A stretch of 64,000 bases of DNA from Acidobacteriaceae bacterium. Its GTDB lineage: Bacteria; Acidobacteriota; Terriglobia; Terriglobales; Acidobacteriaceae. Made by a program: the position numbers and the translations under genes. The DNA lies in contig JAJPKO010000037.1 of NCBI GenBank assembly GCA_021323655.1, positions 1 through 64,000 on the forward strand, in the 5' to 3' direction. Under the pieces are notes generated by a model. It searched no databases and was not told where the DNA came from. It worked only from the letters and a program-made list of their open reading frames with translations. Of this stretch, positions 62,367-64,000 are shown one piece after another (the first letter of the stretch is position 1; each line of letters starts with the position of its first letter).

Positions 62367-62741
62367 TCAGGTCAGAAGATCGTCAATCTTCTCCAGCAGC
62401 TCTTTTGGGGGAACAGGTTTCTCCAGCAAATGAAAGCCTTCCCTCGCAATGCGCTTATCATTCAGCAGATCACCCGATGTCACGTGTGCGGAGAACAAAA
62501 GGACCTTGCACGCCGGGCATCTTTTTCGGACCTCAATCCCAAGTTCCACTCCTGACATATGAGGCATGCGAACATCAGTTAAAAGCAGGTCAGGGACCCG
62601 CATGTTTACGTAGCTCAATGCCTTCAGCGGATCCATAAACGGCAGCGCGGAGTAGCCATTTGCAAGCAGAATCATCGCCAGTGTCTCGGTAATCAGCACT
62701 TCATCATCTACGACGAAAATAAGAGGCGACTCTTTCGGCAT
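62367..62741 (-). CDS. Single-domain response regulator (CheY-like)
   Basis: 124 residues, only a receiver domain. Acidic pocket in FVVDDEVLIT, phosphate-accepting Asp in LLLTDVRMPHMSG (about residue 56), conserved Thr/Ser in LLFSAH and Lys in LLEKPVPP. No output domain and no histidine kinase nearby, so it signals by protein contact or works in a phosphorelay. It is divergent from the small ORF and convergent with queG. Confidence 0.9.
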   Translation of the reverse strand: MPKESPLIFVVDDEVLITETLAMILLANGYSALPFMDPLKALSYVNMRVPDLLLTDVRMPHMSGVELGIEVRKRCPACKVLLFSAHVTSGDLLNDKRIAREGFHLLEKPVPPKELLEKIDDLLT

Positions 62742-62771
62742 CGGATCGTCCGGAAGGAATTTAACTACATA

Positions 62772-62801
62772 TTGACTTAGATTTCGTGCTTTGAATAGTA
62801 A
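62772..62801 (+). promoter_or_regulatory. Possible promoter for the small basic ORF
   Basis: TTGACT (62772-62777) and TAGTAA (62796-62801) lie 18 bases apart in the AT-rich gap upstream of the small ORF at 62901. The distance to the ORF would leave a leader of about 90 bases. Confidence 0.3.
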
Positions 62802-62900
62802 TCGGACCCAAAGTACATATTCCGTGGACTTGCCGGGACATACTTATGGATCTAACTCTCTTACCTTAGTGAGTGCATATCGGGCAGGAAGGAGGTACGT

Positions 62901-62999
62901 ATGAGAAAAGCACAGCACTGCGTTCCGCGCAGGAAAACGAAACACAGGTACAAAATACCCACGTCCACAACTTTTGCCGGGCAAAATCTGCGGACGTGA
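62901..62999 (+). CDS. 32-residue basic small protein candidate
   Basis: ATG 62901 is preceded by GGAAGGAGGTACGT, a near-perfect Shine-Dalgarno at ideal spacing. The 32 residues begin MRKAQHCVPRRKTKHRYKIP and end AGQNLRT; nine are Lys or Arg and one is Cys. The strength of the ribosome site is the main evidence. No known family comes to mind. It lies between a divergent response regulator and a convergent cold-shock gene, so it is a separate transcription unit. Confidence 0.4.
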   Translation: MRKAQHCVPRRKTKHRYKIPTSTTFAGQNLRT

Positions 63000-63026
63000 T
63001 CGTCTATGCTGTCAGAGTAAGGGACC

Positions 63027-63233
63027 CTAGTTATTGCGCACTACGTTGGCGGCGCTAAGTCCCTTTGGGCCTTGCTGGCACTCAAACTCTACTGATTCGC
63101 CCTCGTTCAGGGTCTTGTATCCGCTGTCCTGGATCGCGGAGAAGTGGACGAAAACATCCTCTCCCGTCGAACGCTGGATAAATCCATAGCCTTTGGCTCC
63201 ATTGAACCACTTCACAACACCATGCTCTTTCAC
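63027..63233 (-). CDS. cspA: Cold-shock domain protein
   Basis: Single-stranded RNA/DNA-binding protein of 68 residues. GTG 63233 is the start: AAAGGAG lies five bases before it and the family sequence begins there ([20 protein letters not shown]). RNP1 (KGYGFI) and RNP2 (VFVHFSAI) motifs are complete. The longer open frame to 63320 runs into what is probably the 5' untranslated region. Upstream, 63234-63479 holds no gene; a long leader is usual for cold-shock genes. Confidence 0.93.
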   Translation of the reverse strand: MKEHGVVKWFNGAKGYGFIQRSTGEDVFVHFSAIQDSGYKTLNEGESVEFECQQGPKGLSAANVVRNN

Positions 63234-63479
63234 GCGAACTCCTTTCTCATTGTGAGCTTCCGGAAAAAGACACCCCAAGAAACCAAAGGCCGCCACTTCT
63301 GCGAAGGGCAGCCTTTTCAATCCAGGTAGATTTTCCAGAAACTGTTACTAAACACAAACAACTGGCCTTCCAACGATTACTCAGTCGTCCTGAAAGACAG
63401 ACTGTGCCATATGTTATGGCAGGAAAGCACTTGAGAAATCAAGTAAAAAATGGGACCAAAGCCAATAATTTTCAGTAAG

Positions 63480-63511
63480 TTACCAAAGGACACTGGCCTT
63501 TGGTAATTTTA
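63480..63511 (+). terminator. Perfect 10-bp stem-loop followed by T-run
   Basis: TTACCAAAGG (63480-63489) and CCTTTGGTAA (63497-63506) are exact complements around a 7-base loop, followed by TTTTAAAAAGG. It looks like an intrinsic terminator in the plus direction, but no plus-strand gene ends close by, the nearest being the small ORF at 62999. It could also act as an attenuator in the leader of the YihY-like gene. Confidence 0.5.
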
Positions 63512-63664
63512 AAAAGGCGGCTCTTTGTAACGGAAGAAGGTGAAGGAACTGCCAGTGGAATGGCCTTTTTACCTAGACGGCCCCAGGGCCGGAAAAGGCA
63601 CACCGCTCTTCAGCCCTGTTTATCATAACTCTATGCCGATCTCCTCTCTTGTGCAGCAGTTGCT

Positions 63665-64000
63665 ATGCCGCTAAAAGATGCTGTGCCACCGCTGGCCCGC
63701 CCACCCCGACGCAACCATGGTGTTGTGAACCAGACCGTTTCGCTCGCGCGCTATCTAACGCAGACTGAGGTGCATACGTACGCCTTCAGCGTGGCGGCCA
63801 ATGCCATCCTCTCACTCTTCCCTTTCATCGTGCTTATGTTCACGCTTGCGCGCCGCGTCTTTCATTCTCAGGCAATGGAGGACGTGATCGGCGACATGTT
63901 GCGCTATTTTCTGCCCTCAAATCAGGATTTCGTTGTCCGCAATATGAGCCGGCTGGCCAATCCACGCGGAGGCGTACAGGTGCTCTCCCTGGTCATGCTG
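63665..64000 (+). CDS. YihY/BrkB family membrane protein (3' end outside window)
   Basis: The frame from ATG 63665 is open to the right edge. After a short basic, Pro-rich start (PLARPPRRNHG) it reads YLTQTEVHTYAFSVAANAIL, then SLFPFIVLMFTLARRVFHS, and MLRYFLPSNQDFVVRNMSRL, which matches the N-terminal part of YihY/virulence-factor BrkB family inner-membrane proteins. About 112 residues are inside the window; full proteins have 280-350. The role of the family is not well defined; the older RNase BN name was given up. Confidence 0.75.
   Translation, partial: MPLKDAVPPLARPPRRNHGVVNQTVSLARYLTQTEVHTYAFSVAANAILSLFPFIVLMFTLARRVFHSQAMEDVIGDMLRYFLPSNQDFVVRNMSRLANPRGGVQVLSLVML

Noticed and set aside
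1-64000. CRISPR arrays, tRNA or rRNA genes, intact insertion sequences, prophage genes
   Set aside because: Looked for repeats with regular spacing, cloverleaf-like ends, conserved rRNA strings and intact transposase frames; found none.

Overview
The window looks like a piece of an Acidobacteriota chromosome, most likely class Terriglobia (Acidobacteriaceae). The reasons are a 1,205-residue TonB-dependent receptor with a carboxypeptidase-regulatory-like N-terminal domain, large secreted glycoside hydrolases (GH106, GH38, GH5), a glycine-, proline- and glutamine-rich TolC homologue, and the general gene style. This taxon call is an inference; there is no rRNA gene in the window.

Region 1 (1-10,980) is a carbohydrate-use locus: a D-lyxose/D-mannose isomerase (cut by the left edge), a secreted GH5 enzyme, a secreted GH38 alpha-mannosidase-like enzyme, a decayed IS5-type transposase, an unusual regulator joining an IclR-type DNA-binding domain to a sugar-binding-protein domain, an aldolase-like TIM barrel, a PfkB kinase and, on the other strand, a transaldolase. 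Together they suggest release of a sugar such as mannose, isomerisation, phosphorylation and entry into central metabolism. Region 2 (11,000-14,270) holds a DUF4142 protein, a cupredoxin/membrane protein and a ferredoxin-reductase-like flavoprotein in one operon that runs into the transaldolase, with a divergent ECF sigma factor and an amidohydrolase scrap. Region 3 (14,403-24,976) has a TPR protein and the TonB receptor, a CPBP protease, a pseudogene of a Tat-exported AWNEWTE-type glycan enzyme and a GH106 alpha-L-rhamnosidase.

Region 4 (25,577-35,921) is mainly housekeeping: Smc (with a large acidic insertion in the head), a TPR-AMIN-Amidase_3 cell-wall amidase, cysS, a SET-domain protein, ruvC with a secreted partner, and thiG. 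Between thiG and the next ABC ATPase lies the most unusual element of the window: a promoter, an exceptionally long Shine-Dalgarno sequence, an 18-codon ORF, competing RNA helices and a perfect intrinsic terminator, all on the minus strand in about 210 bases. Region 5 (36,380-46,013) holds the ABC ATPase, argJ, an E1-like protein without the usual thiamine-diphosphate motif, an SDR, dut, a small basic protein, an ornithine-lipid-like acyltransferase pair, a broken glyoxalase-family gene and recN.

Region 6 (46,158-64,000) holds a TolC-like channel, truA, an Lrp-type regulator divergent from hutH, ubiX, two small membrane/secreted proteins, a zinc alcohol dehydrogenase divergent from anmK, an extracytoplasmic peptide-binding lipoprotein translationally coupled to anmK, a sugar-acid-type operon (MDR dehydrogenase, SDR, secreted metallo-beta-lactamase-fold protein, convergent with an MFS transporter), queG, a lone response regulator, a 32-residue basic small ORF, a cold-shock protein and the start of a YihY/BrkB membrane protein cut by the right edge. 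Five decayed gene remnants are spread through the window. I saw no rRNA, tRNA, CRISPR array or intact mobile element.
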